A stretch of DNA of 31,165 nucleotides from JAVBRU01 sp031547595 (GTDB lineage Bacteria > Bacillota > Clostridia > Christensenellales > Aristaeellaceae). How positions within the stretch are numbered: the first letter of the stretch is position 1; each line of letters opens with the position of its first letter. Positions 1 through 8,148 of the stretch are shown here, piece by piece. The stretch covers positions 1 to 31,165 of the forward strand of contig JAVBRU010000072.1 of NCBI GenBank assembly GCA_031547595.1, written 5' to 3'. The position numbers were made by a program, and so were the translations under genes. Below the pieces are notes generated by a model. It did not search any database. It saw nothing but the letters and a program-made list of their open reading frames with translations, and had not been told where the DNA came from.

Positions 1-847
1 GCACCTGCGCCTCGGCCTCGACCACTTTGGCGCGCATTTCCTGCACGGCGGCTTTCATTTCCTGCTCGTGCGCCACAGCCATGGCACGGCGTTCTTCCGC
101 TTTGGCCTGGGCCATGCGGCGATCGGCCTCGGCCTGATCCATCTGCAGCTGCGCACCGCTATTGCGGCCCACGTCGATAGCCGCGATGTCAATGGAGAGA
201 ATTTCCAACGCAGTGCCGGCGTCCAGGCCTTTGCCCAGCACCGTCTGGCTGATGGTGTCCGGGTTCTCCAGCACCTGGCTGTGGGTATGGGCAGAGCCGA
301 TGGTGGTAACGATGCCCTCACCAACACGGGCGATGATGGTTTCTTCCCCGGCGCCGCCAACCAGGCGCTCAATATTGGTGCGCACCGTCACCCGTGCTTT
401 GGCACGAAGCTCAATACCATCCCTGGCAATGGCGGCCACGGGCGGGGTTTCAATCACCTTGGGCAAAACGCTCATCTGCACGGCCTGCAGCACATCGCGG
501 CCTGCCAAGTCGATGGCACGGGCGGTTGCGAAAGAAAGATTGATATTGGCCTGCTTGGCGGAAATCAGGGCATTGATGACGCGTTCCACATTGCCGCGCG
601 CCAGGTAGTGGGTTTCCAGCATATCAGTGCTCACATCCAGGCCGGCCTTGCGCCCCTGAATGTAGGCATTGACCAGCTTCTGGGGCGAAATGCGGCGAAA
701 GCGCATACCAATCAGCGAAGACATCTTGACAGGCACGCCGGAAGCGCGCGCCGTGATCCACAGCCCGATGGGCACATACCGTACGATCACCGCAATAATG
801 ATGATGATCACTGCCGCCAGCAGGAACAGGAAAATGCTCCAATCCAT
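1..847 (-). CDS. floA: Flotillin-like protein FloA, C-terminus cut by the window edge
   Basis: Reading the minus strand from an ATG preceded by AAAGGAGGACGAAACT gives 282 residues with no stop before the left edge. The product starts MDWSIFLFLLAAVIIII, an N-terminal membrane segment at about residues 4-24. An SPFH-like domain follows, with VPIGLWITARASGVPV, and then the alanine/glutamate-rich coiled coil (QMDQAEADRRMAQAKAEER) seen before the end of FloA proteins. FloA proteins are usually about 330 residues, so roughly 50 are missing. FloA scaffolds membrane microdomains. The gene lies 15 bases downstream of an nfeD gene, the usual partner, so the two are likely cotranscribed. The family call is firm; the missing C-terminus cannot be judged. 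Confidence 0.93.
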   Translation of the reverse strand, partial: MDWSIFLFLLAAVIIIIIAVIVRYVPIGLWITARASGVPVKMSSLIGMRFRRISPQKLVNAYIQGRKAGLDVSTDMLETHYLARGNVERVINALISAKQANINLSFATARAIDLAGRDVLQAVQMSVLPKVIETPPVAAIARDGIELRAKARVTVRTNIERLVGGAGEETIIARVGEGIVTTIGSAHTHSQVLENPDTISQTVLGKGLDAGTALEILSIDIAAIDVGRNSGAQLQMDQAEADRRMAQAKAEERRAMAVAHEQEMKAAVQEMRAKVVEAEAQV

Positions 848-862
848 AGTTTCGTCCTCCTT

Positions 863-1363
863 TTATGCCTTTGCTGCCTTGACAAGAATCCGCGTGCCTT
901 CCACCAACGTGACCACCACGCGCTGATCCTTGGCAATGTACTCTCCGTCAGATACCACATTGAGACGCACGCCATCAAACTCGGCAATGCCTGCCGGGCG
1001 AAGCACCGTGGTGGTCACGCCCTCTTTGCCCAGAAACGCGTCCATCTCGCTCTCCTCCGGCGGTTTTTCGCCTCCGGTAAGGATCAGGGATGAACGCGAC
1101 AGCTTGCCCGTTGCTGCTGATTTAAGCGACGCTGATATGGCCAATCCCGCCAGCGCCAGTGCGATGATCGTCATGGCAAGGCCCGCGATGACGCCATAGT
1201 TGATCCACGTCAGCACCACCGAAACCACCAGCAATATGATGCCTGAAATGCCCGGCAAGCCAAAACCAGGCAAAAAAACCTCCAGCACAATCAGCCCTAC
1301 GCCTACCACCAGGCATAAGATGAGCGGGAGGTTTGTGACGATAAAGTTTAACACATCCTGCAT
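863..1363 (-). CDS. NfeD-like membrane protein (short form)
   Basis: The 166-residue product has three hydrophobic stretches at about residues 8-28, 35-54 and 57-76. A soluble C-terminal domain of about 60 residues follows, with FLGKEGVTTTVLRPAGIAEF and GVRLNVVSDGEYI. That is the OB-fold signature of NfeD proteins, in which LRPxGxxxFxGxRxxVxxxGxxI is typical. It is the short form, without the ClpP-like protease domain of long NfeD. NfeD proteins pair genetically with flotillins and are thought to act with them in the membrane; here floA follows directly. The ATG sits about 11 bases after AAAGGAGGG, a slightly long spacing. Confidence 0.9.
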   Translation of the reverse strand: MQDVLNFIVTNLPLILCLVVGVGLIVLEVFLPGFGLPGISGIILLVVSVVLTWINYGVIAGLAMTIIALALAGLAISASLKSAATGKLSRSSLILTGGEKPPEESEMDAFLGKEGVTTTVLRPAGIAEFDGVRLNVVSDGEYIAKDQRVVVTLVEGTRILVKAAKA

Positions 1364-1402
1364 ACCCGATATGCCCTCCTTTCCCTATCTTAGGATGGCA
1401 TT

Positions 1403-1411
1403 ATCATAGCA
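1403..1411 (-). promoter_or_regulatory. Candidate extended -10 promoter for nfeD-floA
   Basis: On the minus strand the sequence TGCTATGAT matches an extended -10 element (TGn followed by a TATAAT-like hexamer), about 40 bases before the nfeD start. The -35 region 17 bases upstream reads TGGTAT and is poor, which is tolerated when the extended element is present. The gap between the uracil-DNA glycosylase gene and nfeD is about 100 bases. It shows no clear terminator hairpin, so readthrough from upstream is also possible. Confidence 0.4.
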
Positions 1412-1463
1412 TATGCGGAATCTTGATACCAGTAGGTTTGCTCCAAAACATCAGTTTAGCGCT

Positions 1464-2051
1464 TCAATTGTCATGTGCGTGCAGCATTTTCTTGAGGATC
1501 AGCACATCATTTTCGTACACTTCGGCCAATGCCTTGCGATAGATGATGGACGCCGGGTGATACAGCGCAAATAAATGGTGGCCGTCCGCAGCGGTCAGCA
1601 CCGTGCCATGCACATCACCGATGGTATATTGATGCCCCATCAGCGCGCGAAGCGGCACATTGCCAAGGGTCACAAGCAGCTGCGGGTTCACGATTTCGAT
1701 TTCTCTGAAAAGCCACGGCGTAAACAGCGCCAGCTCTTCTTTATTGGGCGCGCGGTTGCGCACACGGCCGGTCTCCCCCGTTTCGCTGGGGCGGATTTTG
1801 ACCACATTGCTCACATAAATATCGGGGCGTTCCAGCCCCGCAAGCTCCAAAAAGGCATCCAGATTCTTGCCCGCTTTGCCCACAAAGGGACGCTTTTTGA
1901 TCACTTCCTGCTCGCCTGGTGCTTCGCCAATCAGCATCAGGCGCGGGGTATCGATCTTGCCCTCGCCAAACACCAGCGGCTTATCCTGCCCCGGCCACAG
2001 CGGACGGAAAAACGCCGCCATTTCCTGATTGAGTCCCTCAATATTGGTCAT
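1464..2051 (-). CDS. Uracil-DNA glycosylase superfamily protein lacking all cysteines
   Basis: The 195-residue product has the uracil-DNA glycosylase superfamily motifs GEAPGEQE at residues 42-49, a PFVGKAGKNLD segment and SNVVKIRP at about 81-88. The C-terminal HPAS motif is at 165-168. It resembles family 4 (COG1573) enzymes, which remove uracil from DNA. Family 4 enzymes hold a 4Fe-4S cluster on four cysteines, yet this protein contains no cysteine at all. It therefore cannot carry the cluster and represents a cluster-free paralogue. Its start overlaps the stop of the neighbouring cluster-type paralogue by four bases (ATGA), implying translational coupling. Activity on uracil is inferred from family motifs only. 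Confidence 0.82.
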   Translation of the reverse strand: MTNIEGLNQEMAAFFRPLWPGQDKPLVFGEGKIDTPRLMLIGEAPGEQEVIKKRPFVGKAGKNLDAFLELAGLERPDIYVSNVVKIRPSETGETGRVRNRAPNKEELALFTPWLFREIEIVNPQLLVTLGNVPLRALMGHQYTIGDVHGTVLTAADGHHLFALYHPASIIYRKALAEVYENDVLILKKMLHAHDN

Positions 2052-2614
2052 ACGTCACCCTCAAGCTCCTTGAGTTTTGCCATCACGGCCTGCAAATCCT
2101 GCCACACATCGCGCTTTTTGCTCTCGTCCCGCAGCAGCGCCGCCGGGTGATACGTTGGCATAAACCACACGCCGCCTTTGTATATCCATTTGCCGCGGTC
2201 ACGTGTGATGCGCATGGAATCGCCCATCATAAAGCGAAGCGCCGTTGCGCCCAGCAGCACAATCACCTTCGGACGCACCAGCGCATACTGCGCACGCAAA
2301 TACGGCATGCACGCGGCGGCTTCTTCTGCTTCCGGCGCGCGGTTTTGCGGTGGGCGGCATTTAACCACATTGCAAATAAACACATCCTGCCGCGATAGGC
2401 CCATGGCAGCAATCATTTTGGTCAATAGCTGCCCCGCCGCGCCCACAAAGGCCAGACCCTGTATGTCCTCCTCCGCGCCGGGGCCCTCGCCCACAAACAT
2501 CAGCGTGGCATGGGGATTGCCTTGCCCTGGCACTTTGTTATGGATGTGCGCACTGAGGCCGCAGCGCTGGCAGCCGGCGATCTGCTCGTTCAGCGAATCC
2601 CAGGACATTTGCAC
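2048..2614 (-). CDS. Family 4 (4Fe-4S) uracil-DNA glycosylase
   Basis: The 188-residue product is a typical type 4 uracil-DNA glycosylase. CQRC near the N-terminus (C15, C18), C86 in NVVKCRPPQNR and C102 in AACMPYL give the four-cysteine pattern that binds the 4Fe-4S cluster. GEGPGAEED at residues 42-50 is the catalytic water/uracil-binding motif, and HPAA at about 156-159 is the second active-site motif. The enzyme excises uracil from DNA as the first step of base excision repair. It begins after a ribosome site AAGGGGGCG and is followed, with a four-base overlap, by a cysteine-free paralogue. The small membrane-protein gene upstream ends 29 bases before it, so all probably share a transcript. 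Confidence 0.92.
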   Translation of the reverse strand: MQMSWDSLNEQIAGCQRCGLSAHIHNKVPGQGNPHATLMFVGEGPGAEEDIQGLAFVGAAGQLLTKMIAAMGLSRQDVFICNVVKCRPPQNRAPEAEEAAACMPYLRAQYALVRPKVIVLLGATALRFMMGDSMRITRDRGKWIYKGGVWFMPTYHPAALLRDESKKRDVWQDLQAVMAKLKELEGDV

Positions 2615-2643
2615 GGTATCGCCCCCTTATTATAACCAATATG

Positions 2644-2859
2644 CTACTGAAAATGTGTTTTGATGATAGCAAAGGTGCTGTTAATATCCTGCCGCAGCCA
2701 ATTGAGCAGGCTGAACAGCAGCGCCAGCAGGATCAGAATGCATACCACGCCCAGAACGACGCCAAAAAACTCCGCCATCCCTGCCGCCATACGCCAGTGA
2801 TTTTGTTTTTCCACCTGTTGCAGTTCCTTTTTCATGCGGTATTGCTGTTGCGGCAGCAT
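2644..2859 (-). CDS. Small single-span membrane protein, unknown function
   Basis: The ATG is preceded by GAAGGAGGCGAAAGC, a strong ribosome site at good spacing, which supports this 71-residue frame as a real gene. Residues 1-25 are polar and charged (KKELQQVEKQNHW). Residues about 28-53 form one hydrophobic helix rich in V, L and I, and a short polar tail follows. It lies between trmL and the first uracil-DNA glycosylase gene in the same orientation, with 13- and 29-base gaps, so it is likely in the same operon. I do not recognise the family. Confidence 0.7.
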   Translation of the reverse strand: MLPQQQYRMKKELQQVEKQNHWRMAAGMAEFFGVVLGVVCILILLALLFSLLNWLRQDINSTFAIIKTHFQ

Positions 2860-2872
2860 GCTTTCGCCTCCT

Positions 2873-3388
2873 TCAAATATAGTCCATCCAGGGCTGCGCT
2901 TCGTCCTGACGGCCCGTCAATTCGCCCGTGCCGCTGAGGCTCGGAAAACCCTGCTGGCGCAGCGCTTCATACAGCACCACCGCCACGGCGTTGGACAGGT
3001 TGAGCGATCTCGCGTCCTCTCGCATGGGGATGCGGATGCATTTGTCATAAACCCGCGTCAGAAGCGATTCCGGCAAGCCCTTGGTTTCGCAGCCAAACAC
3101 CAGATAATCGTCCTCGTGGTACGCAGCCTGGGTATAGGCACGGGGCGCTTTGGTGCTGGCAAAATGGAAGTTAGCCTGGGGTGCTTGCTGCAAAAGGGCG
3201 TCAAACCCCGGCAGTACCTGAATGTCCACCATAGAGAAGTAGTCCAGCCCCGCGCGCTTGAGGTATTTATCGGACAGTTCAAACCCGAGGGGTTCAATCA
3301 AAATCAGCTTCGTGCGCGTGGCCGCGCAGGTGCGGGCGATGTTGCCGGTGTTTTGGGGAATCTCCGGCGCATATAAAACGATGTGCAT
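2873..3388 (-). CDS. trmL: tRNA (cytidine/uridine 34-2'-O)-methyltransferase TrmL
   Basis: The 171-residue product has the SPOUT methyltransferase features of TrmL: an N-terminal APEIPQNTGNIARTC (residues 7-21), GCETKGLPESLL (99-110) and the C-terminal knot segment IRIPM...SLNLSNAVAVVLYEAL. TrmL uses S-adenosylmethionine to methylate the 2'-OH of the wobble base in certain leucine tRNAs. The length is close to the family's usual 155-170. The start follows AAGGAAGAACC and lies 19 bases after the uxaA stop. There is no room for a separate promoter in between, so it may be read through from the hexuronate genes. Confidence 0.95.
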   Translation of the reverse strand: MHIVLYAPEIPQNTGNIARTCAATRTKLILIEPLGFELSDKYLKRAGLDYFSMVDIQVLPGFDALLQQAPQANFHFASTKAPRAYTQAAYHEDDYLVFGCETKGLPESLLTRVYDKCIRIPMREDARSLNLSNAVAVVLYEALRQQGFPSLSGTGELTGRQDEAQPWMDYI

Positions 3389-3407
3389 CTGATGGTTCTT
3401 CCTTGCG

Positions 3408-4829
3408 TTACAACGTTACGCCGCTTTTGAAAATGGCGATCTCGCGGCAACCGTTTTGCTCGTTACGGGCGGGCGCGCCGCTGGCGGTATCAAGGATCAG
3501 GCGAAGAAGCTCCTGTGCTGCCTGCTCCATGCCCGTGCCCTCCAAGAGCGCCCCTGCGTTATAATCGATCCATCCTGCCTTGCGCTGCGCCAGGGACGAA
3601 TTGGTGGCCACCTTCAGCGTGGGTACCGGCGCGCCCAGCGGCGTGCCGCGCCCGGTAGTAAACAGAATCACCTGTGCACCCGCCGCCGTCAGCGCAGTCA
3701 CCGCGCAAATATCGTTGCCCGGCCCCCACACGAGGCTGAGGCCGCTTTCTTTGACAGGCTGCGCGTAGTTTAGCACATCCCGCACCTTGCCCGTGCCGCC
3801 CTTCTGGGTGCAGCCCAGGCTCTTCTCTTCCAGCGTGGTGATGCCGCCCGCCTTGTTGCCCGGCGAAGGGTTCTCATACACCGGCTGGTTGTTCCGCTCG
3901 TAATACTGCTTAAAGCCATTGACCAGGCCGACGGTCTTTTCGAAAATCTCCGTGTCTGCGCTTCGCGCCATCAACAGCTCTTCCGCGCCAAACATCTCCG
4001 GCACCTCGGTCAACAGCGCTTTGCCGCCCGCCGCGCACACGCCATCGCTCACGCGCCCCAGCAAGGGGTTGGCCGTGATGCCCGAAAAACCGTCCGATCC
4101 GCCGCATTTGAGGCCGATCACCAGCTTCTCCATCGGCTGCTGCGTACGTATATCCTTTGACACCACGGCGTTAATTTCCTGCACCAGTTGAAACCCGCGG
4201 CTCACTTCATCGGCCTCGTCCTGCGCGTTCAGGAACTTCACTCTGCTTTCGTCCACCTCGCCAAGCACTGTTTTGAACGCGGCGATGTGGTTGTTTTCGC
4301 AGCCCAGCCCCACCACCAGCACGCCGCCGGCGTTCGGATGGCGCACCAGCGCCGCCAGCAGCTTCTGGGTGGTTTCGTGATCCTCGCCCAGCTGGCTGCA
4401 CCCATAAGGATGCGTAAAAGCGTAGGCTGTTATGCCCATGCCGCGTGCAGCCTGCGCGATGGCGTCCGCCGCGTGGTTGACACAGCCCACGGTTGGGATC
4501 ACCCAGATTTCGTTGCGCACGCCAACTGTCCCGTCCGCACGCTGATAGCCCATAAAGCTGCCTTCAAAGGCAGGCACTTCGGGCATGTATTCCGGGGTGA
4601 AGGTATACTCCTTCGCGCCAGAAAGCGCAGTCTTGAGGTTATGGGAATGCACCCATCCGCCCTTTGGGATGTCTAAGAGGGCACGCCCGATGGGCTGGCC
4701 GTATTTGATCACATATTCGCCCGCCGCGATGTCTATAAGTGCCAGCTTGTGCCCTGCGGCAATATCACCCCGGGCAAACAGCAGCACTTCCACATTATCA
4801 GACGGGTGTAGCTTGAGGGTATCGTTCAT
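3408..4829 (-). CDS. uxaA: Altronate dehydratase
   Basis: Translation from the ATG after GGGAGATATAATC gives 473 residues starting MNDTLKLHPSDNVEV. The N-terminal about 80 residues form a SAF-like domain. The rest is the UxaA dehydratase domain, with GVRNEIWVIPTVGCVNH, PYGCSQLGEDHE, GLGCENNH and GLKCGGSDGFSGITANP; the conserved cysteines suit an Fe-dependent enzyme. It dehydrates D-altronate to 2-keto-3-deoxygluconate in galacturonate breakdown. Its ribosome site lies inside the end of uxaB, and the start is two bases beyond the uxaB stop, so the two are coupled. The frame stays open upstream by 106 codons, but that part overlaps uxaB and is not coding. Genes for uronate isomerase and KDG kinase are not in the window. 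Confidence 0.95.
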   Translation of the reverse strand: MNDTLKLHPSDNVEVLLFARGDIAAGHKLALIDIAAGEYVIKYGQPIGRALLDIPKGGWVHSHNLKTALSGAKEYTFTPEYMPEVPAFEGSFMGYQRADGTVGVRNEIWVIPTVGCVNHAADAIAQAARGMGITAYAFTHPYGCSQLGEDHETTQKLLAALVRHPNAGGVLVVGLGCENNHIAAFKTVLGEVDESRVKFLNAQDEADEVSRGFQLVQEINAVVSKDIRTQQPMEKLVIGLKCGGSDGFSGITANPLLGRVSDGVCAAGGKALLTEVPEMFGAEELLMARSADTEIFEKTVGLVNGFKQYYERNNQPVYENPSPGNKAGGITTLEEKSLGCTQKGGTGKVRDVLNYAQPVKESGLSLVWGPGNDICAVTALTAAGAQVILFTTGRGTPLGAPVPTLKVATNSSLAQRKAGWIDYNAGALLEGTGMEQAAQELLRLILDTASGAPARNEQNGCREIAIFKSGVTL

Positions 4830-4831
4830 GA

Positions 4832-6298
4832 TTATATCTCCCACGTTTTGTCCATGGCAGCGCGCATGCCCAGCAATTGAATATCGCGAAGCTGCGCCGT
4901 CACGGTGTCTTCGAGGCCGGGCACTTCGCGAAGGTCGCGATGCCACAGCGTGTGATCGGACAGCACGGCATAGGCCAGAGATTCCGGCGTCATATCGAGG
5001 CTGAGCTTCGAGAACGCCTCCAGCACCTCCTGATCGTCCTTCACGGGATAGGCGTTGCCCTCTCGCACGCCCTCGTATTCGCCCGCTGCGTTTTGCCGTG
5101 CGCCCGCATAGAACATGATCAGCGCAGACAGGCCAAAGGCCAGGCATTGCGGCACTTCGCCGGTCGCTTTCACATGATCCTCCAGCGTGGGCAGCACGCG
5201 GGCGGCATATTTGCTGACGGAGTTGAGCGCGATGGACAACAATTGGTGCTGGTTGAAGGGGTTTTCAAAGCGCTTGCATACGGCGACGGCGAACTCTTCT
5301 ACTTCTTTCCCCGGCAGCGGCACGTTGGGCATAATTTCGCTCAGCAGCGCATGGCCAAGGAAGTTTCGCACACCCTTGTCCTCCATGCACTGGCCCACGG
5401 TGTCAAGGCCGCACAGATACGCCGCCAGCACCATGGTGGTGTGCGCACCGTTGAGCATGCGCACCTTGCGCAGCTTATAGGGCTTCACATCATCGGTGTA
5501 CACAACGGGGTTACATTTATAGATGGGCAGCTCATCCCGCACTCTCTGCGGCGCTTCGATCACCCACAGGCCAAAGGGCTCTGCCACCACCAGCTGCTGA
5601 TCCTCATAACCCAGGCCCTGCCACAGCGTTTCCTTCTCATCGCGGGGAAAGCCCGTCACAATACGGTCTACCAGTGTGGAGCAAAACACGTTTTCCGTTT
5701 CCAGCCATGTATCAAACTCCGCACCGAGGTTCCACTGCTTGGACGTCTTTTGCACGGCGCCCTGCAGCGCGTCGCCATTATTATCAATCAGCTCGCACGG
5801 CATGATCACAAAGCCCGGCTTGCCCTGCAAAAAGCGCTCGTGCAAAAAGCGCGTCAGCTTGCCGGGATAGGATGCGGGCGGGGCATCATCGTATTGATCC
5901 TGACCGGTATACACAATGCCGGCCTCGGTGGTGTTGCTGACAATATAGCGCAGCGTGTCCACATGCGCCAGTGCCAGGTAATCGGCGTACTCGGCATACG
6001 GATTATTGGAAGCGATGATGCAGGGCACCACGCGGGAGCGGCAAACATCCTGATCGCCCTCGCGTCCGCGCAGCAGCACCGTATAGCGGTGATCCTGCGC
6101 GCGCAGCATATCCACCATGCCCCTTGCAATGGGCTGCACCACGGCTACACCGAGGTCGAGCCCCAGCTCCCGATTGGCATTATCAAACATTTCGTCCACA
6201 AAAGCGCGCAGGAAATTGCCCTCGCCAAATTGCAGAACACGGATATTTTGTGGAATGACGCCTTGATCGACCAGAGTGTTTTGGGTTAACAACGCCAT
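4832..6298 (-). CDS. uxaB: Tagaturonate reductase (altronate oxidoreductase)
   Basis: The 488-residue product belongs to the mannitol-dehydrogenase-like family. RVLQFGEGNFLRAFVDEMFD near the N-terminus is the dinucleotide-binding start, and RKVRMLNGAHTTMV in the middle carries conserved catalytic-region residues. Its length and its pairing with uxaA point to UxaB, which reduces D-tagaturonate to D-altronate with NADH. The closely related fructuronate reductase UxuB is less likely, because its partner would be uxuA. I chose the second in-frame ATG (MALLTQN): GAAAGAAGG lies nine bases before it. The earlier ATG, seven codons upstream, lies within the ribosome-site region and has none of its own. 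A near-consensus promoter lies about 40 bases upstream. Confidence 0.93.
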   Translation of the reverse strand: MALLTQNTLVDQGVIPQNIRVLQFGEGNFLRAFVDEMFDNANRELGLDLGVAVVQPIARGMVDMLRAQDHRYTVLLRGREGDQDVCRSRVVPCIIASNNPYAEYADYLALAHVDTLRYIVSNTTEAGIVYTGQDQYDDAPPASYPGKLTRFLHERFLQGKPGFVIMPCELIDNNGDALQGAVQKTSKQWNLGAEFDTWLETENVFCSTLVDRIVTGFPRDEKETLWQGLGYEDQQLVVAEPFGLWVIEAPQRVRDELPIYKCNPVVYTDDVKPYKLRKVRMLNGAHTTMVLAAYLCGLDTVGQCMEDKGVRNFLGHALLSEIMPNVPLPGKEVEEFAVAVCKRFENPFNQHQLLSIALNSVSKYAARVLPTLEDHVKATGEVPQCLAFGLSALIMFYAGARQNAAGEYEGVREGNAYPVKDDQEVLEAFSKLSLDMTPESLAYAVLSDHTLWHRDLREVPGLEDTVTAQLRDIQLLGMRAAMDKTWEI

Positions 6299-6337
6299 TT
6301 GCGTGTACCTTCTTTCCAATACTGATATACTGTTTCT

Positions 6338-6366
6338 ATTTTACCAGACAAAAATCGCCGTGTAAA
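6338..6366 (-). promoter_or_regulatory. Promoter of uxaB-uxaA (sigma-A-like)
   Basis: The minus strand shows TTTACA and TAAAAT separated by exactly 17 bases, a near-consensus housekeeping promoter about 40 bases before the chosen uxaB start. The divergent intergenic region (6299-6444) holds this promoter and the upstream signals of the plus-strand DUF4364 gene. I see no convincing operator palindrome for a uronate repressor. Confidence 0.72.
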
Positions 6367-6444
6367 GCGTCCGCTTGCAGGAATTTCGCATTTTGGTAAG
6401 AATAATAATAAGGGAGTATTTTGTATTTGTACGGGAGGTAGAAT

Positions 6445-6981
6445 ATGGCCTACATTCCGCCGCGCCGCGCGCCGGAACCTGAGATGCGCCTGCTGCTCCT
6501 TTATACCATGGACAAACTGGGCGTTTGCACGGATTTACAGCTGTTGCAGTTCTTGTTTGAGTATGACTTAATGAATTATTTTGACCTCACGCTGACCCTG
6601 GCCGACCTTTGCGACCAGGGCCATGCCGTGCGCACCCCCTACCCCAGCCACAGCCTGTACCGGCTGACGGCGGCAGGGCAGGAAGCGTTGAAAATGTTTT
6701 ACGCCCGCATTCCGCTCAGCGTGCGCCAGACGGTGGATGACCATGCGCCCCTCTGGCAGGAGCGCATTGCGCAGGAGCAGCAGTATTTAAGCGCCTATAA
6801 CCAAACAGACCGCGGGGAGTTTGCCCTGGAACTGCAGGTGATGGAGCAAAATATGGAAATGATGAAGATTTCCCTGTCTTTGCCCGGTGCGGATGTGGCC
6901 GCGCAAATGCGCAAAAACTGGCCCTCCAAGGCGGCTGAAATTTATCAGACCATTATTTCGCTGCTGGCGGAGGGCGACTGA
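6445..6981 (+). CDS. DUF4364 family protein, winged-helix-like
   Basis: The 178-residue product matches the DUF4364 pattern common in clostridia. Its N-terminal half looks like a winged helix-turn-helix (LLLLYTMDKLGVCTDLQLLQF, then LADLCDQGHAV and LYRLTAAGQEAL). The C-terminal part ends in the family's LPGADVAAQMRKNWPSKAAE segment. A DNA-binding regulatory role is likely but unproven. The start follows ACGGGAGGTAGAAT. Its TGA is immediately followed by the ATG of ispDF, so the two are coupled. A promoter must lie in the A/T-rich stretch upstream, but no hexamer pair is convincing. Confidence 0.85.
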   Translation: MAYIPPRRAPEPEMRLLLLYTMDKLGVCTDLQLLQFLFEYDLMNYFDLTLTLADLCDQGHAVRTPYPSHSLYRLTAAGQEALKMFYARIPLSVRQTVDDHAPLWQERIAQEQQYLSAYNQTDRGEFALELQVMEQNMEMMKISLSLPGADVAAQMRKNWPSKAAEIYQTIISLLAEGD

Positions 6982-8115
6982 ATGAACGGCATTTATACGA
7001 TTATCCTGTGCGGCGGCAGTGGCACACGTATGGGGCTTTCGCAGAACAAAACCCTGCTGGCGCTGGATGGCGTGCCAGCCTTCATCCGCTGCATCCGTGC
7101 TTTCAAGGAGGATTGCGACGGCATTGTGCTGATCATCCGCGCTCAGGACCGCCCACTATTTGTGGATGCGCTGGCCGCCTTTGGCGAGGACGTGACGGCG
7201 ATGGTGAATGGCGGAGAGGATCGGCAAGCATCGGTGTATCAGGGGCTCAAGGCCCTGCCGGAGGAGTGCGGCATCGTGCTGGTGCACGACGGCGCAAGGC
7301 CGCTTGTGACCAAGGAAACCGTAAAACGCGTGATAGACGGCGTGAAGAAGCATGGCAATGCCGTGGCCGCAGTGCCCGCCCGGGATACCATCAAGATCGT
7401 CCGGTCAGACGACACCGTGCACTCCACCCTCAACCGGGACACGCTTCGCATCATCCAGACCCCGCAAGGCTTTTACCGGGATATTTTGCAGCTGGCGCAC
7501 GAAAACGCTTTAGCGCGCGCCACCGACGATGCCGCGCTGCTGGAAGCGCAGGGCGTCCAGGTGCATCTGGTGATGGGCGATTACAGCAACATCAAATTGA
7601 CATCCGCGGAGGATTATGCCATGGCGCAGGCACTGTTCACCTCTTACCCCCGCACCGGCAACGGCTATGATGTGCACAAGCTGGCGCAAAACCGCGCCCT
7701 GGTGCTGTGCGGCGTCACCATTCCCTGGGAACATGGGCTGGCCGGCCACAGCGATGCCGATGTAGCCACCCATGCGCTGATCGACGCGCTGCTGGGCGCT
7801 GCCGCGATGGGCGATATCGGCCAGCACTTCCCGGACAGCCATCCCGCATATAAGGGCATTTCTTCTATAGCACTTCTGCAGGCGGTGGCAAGCAAGATCA
7901 AAGGCGCCGGATACCGCATCCTGCATGTGGACATTACCATGATAGCCCAAGCGCCAAAGCTGGCGCCCTTCATCCCGCAGATGCGGGATATCCTGAGCAA
8001 AACATTGGAGCTGCCATTGAACTGTGTATCCGTCAAGGCTACCACAACGGAAGGCCTGGGCTTTGAGGGACGCGGCGAAGGCATCTCGGCGCAGGCCACC
8101 GCCACCATTCTTTGA
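6982..8115 (+). CDS. ispDF: Bifunctional IspD/IspF (MEP cytidylyltransferase / MEcPP synthase)
   Basis: Two isoprenoid enzymes are fused in 377 residues. Residues 1-220 are IspD: CGGSGTRMG at 10-18 with R16, K23, VHDGARPLV at 101-109, TPQGF at 160-164 and NIKLTSAEDY at 203-212. This domain makes CDP-methylerythritol. Residues 224-377 are IspF: GYDVH with metal ligands D230 and H232, AGHSDADVATHALIDAL with H264, GDIGQHFPD at 278-286 and the C-terminal KATTTEGLGFEGRGEGI. This domain forms methylerythritol cyclodiphosphate. Both active sites look complete. The enzyme joining these steps, IspE, is not in the window. The fusion is well known in alpha- and epsilonproteobacteria and less common in Bacillota. 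Confidence 0.96.
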   Translation: MNGIYTIILCGGSGTRMGLSQNKTLLALDGVPAFIRCIRAFKEDCDGIVLIIRAQDRPLFVDALAAFGEDVTAMVNGGEDRQASVYQGLKALPEECGIVLVHDGARPLVTKETVKRVIDGVKKHGNAVAAVPARDTIKIVRSDDTVHSTLNRDTLRIIQTPQGFYRDILQLAHENALARATDDAALLEAQGVQVHLVMGDYSNIKLTSAEDYAMAQALFTSYPRTGNGYDVHKLAQNRALVLCGVTIPWEHGLAGHSDADVATHALIDALLGAAAMGDIGQHFPDSHPAYKGISSIALLQAVASKIKGAGYRILHVDITMIAQAPKLAPFIPQMRDILSKTLELPLNCVSVKATTTEGLGFEGRGEGISAQATATIL

Positions 8116-8148
8116 GATTGATTATTTATTTTTAGGAGGAGTTTTTTC

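Noticed and set aside
68..1093. 341-residue open frame on the plus strand
   Set aside because: It is antisense to floA and nfeD, has no ribosome site, and its histidine/glycine-rich composition matches the shadow of a GC-rich gene.
4830..5147. N-terminal extension of uxaA by 106 codons
   Set aside because: The extra part overlaps uxaB in another frame, is arginine/serine-rich and lacks a ribosome site; the ATG at 4829 has one.
4877..6289. 470-residue open frame on the plus strand
   Set aside because: It is fully antisense to uxaB, which has clear family motifs, a ribosome site and a promoter.
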